From the NCBI GenBank assembly GCA_022428185.1, contig JAKMCZ010000223.1:1-5685 (forward strand): a stretch of 5,685 nt of DNA. Reading direction: 5' to 3'. Position numbers and translations under genes: made by a program. Shown piece by piece: positions 5,558 through 5,685 of this stretch. Origin of the DNA: Alphaproteobacteria bacterium (lineage in GTDB: Bacteria > Pseudomonadota > Alphaproteobacteria > RS24). The first letter of the stretch is position 1, and every line of letters begins with the position of its first letter. The notes under the pieces were generated by a model. The model ran no database searches. It worked only from the letters and a program-made list of their open reading frames with translations, and was not told the origin of the DNA.

Positions 5558-5685
5558 CTATTCAATAATAGCAGCGACGACGCCTGCACCGACGGTTCGG
5601 CCACCTTCACGGATAGCGAAGCGCAGCTTCTCTTCCATAGCGACCGGCACAATCAGTTCGACTTCCATCTCAACATTATCACCCG
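5558..5685 (-). CDS. tuf: Elongation factor Tu, C-terminal end (partial, enters from the right edge)
   Basis: EF-Tu brings aminoacyl-tRNA to the ribosome as a GTP complex. Only the last 41 codons and the stop are present, with two bases of a preceding codon. They read GDNVEMEVELIVPVAMEE followed by KLRFAIREGGRTVGAGVV and AAIIE, the closing strands of domain 3, which helps hold the T stem of tRNA and meets domain 1. The C-terminus with the REGGRTVGAGVV motif is diagnostic. The stop is TAG at 5558-5560. Many alphaproteobacteria carry two tuf copies, one beside secE and one in the str operon; this is the secE-linked one. Confidence 0.97.
   Translation of the reverse strand, partial: GDNVEMEVELIVPVAMEEKLRFAIREGGRTVGAGVVAAIIE

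Overview
This window is a conserved housekeeping locus read entirely from the minus strand. In transcription order, from high to low coordinate, it holds the 3' end of tuf (EF-Tu), tRNA-Trp(CCA), secE, nusG, rplK (L11), rplA (L1), a structured leader, rplJ (L10), rplL (L7/L12) and the 5' half of rpoB (RNA polymerase beta). I see no credible gene on the plus strand and no mobile element, CRISPR array or foreign-looking segment. The protein sequences and the tuf / tRNA-Trp / secE / nusG / rplKAJL / rpoB order point to an alphaproteobacterium. Examples are the 172-aa L10, the 63-aa SecE, the proteobacterial beta-lobe insert, and RpoB wording such as FMDQTNPLSE and SLATFARVNKYGF. Base composition looks close to half GC by eye. 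I cannot place the genus.

Layout from high to low coordinate: tuf ends at 5558. The tRNA follows after 9 nt and carries an encoded CCA end. A 76-nt spacer leads to secE, and nusG starts one base after the secE stop. An 89-nt spacer with a hairpin precedes rplK. The rplK stop and rplA start overlap as TAATG. A 296-nt gap, the longest non-coding stretch here, separates rplA from rplJ and folds into a series of hairpins where an L10 autoregulatory leader is expected. rplJ starts with GTG, and rplL follows 36 nt after its stop. A 146-nt gap with a 12-bp hairpin separates rplL from rpoB, which runs off the left edge after 694 complete codons.

The genes act together in growth: EF-Tu and tRNA-Trp serve elongation, L11, L1, L10 and L7/L12 build the two ribosomal stalks, SecE is part of the membrane translocon, NusG links transcription and translation, and RpoB is the catalytic beta subunit of RNA polymerase. 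The most interesting material is RNA structure between the genes: the L10 leader with two mutually exclusive pairings, the GC hairpin just after rplA, the rplL-rpoB hairpin, and an inverted repeat that would unfold the 3' end of tRNA-Trp. I found no evidence of a previously undescribed system.
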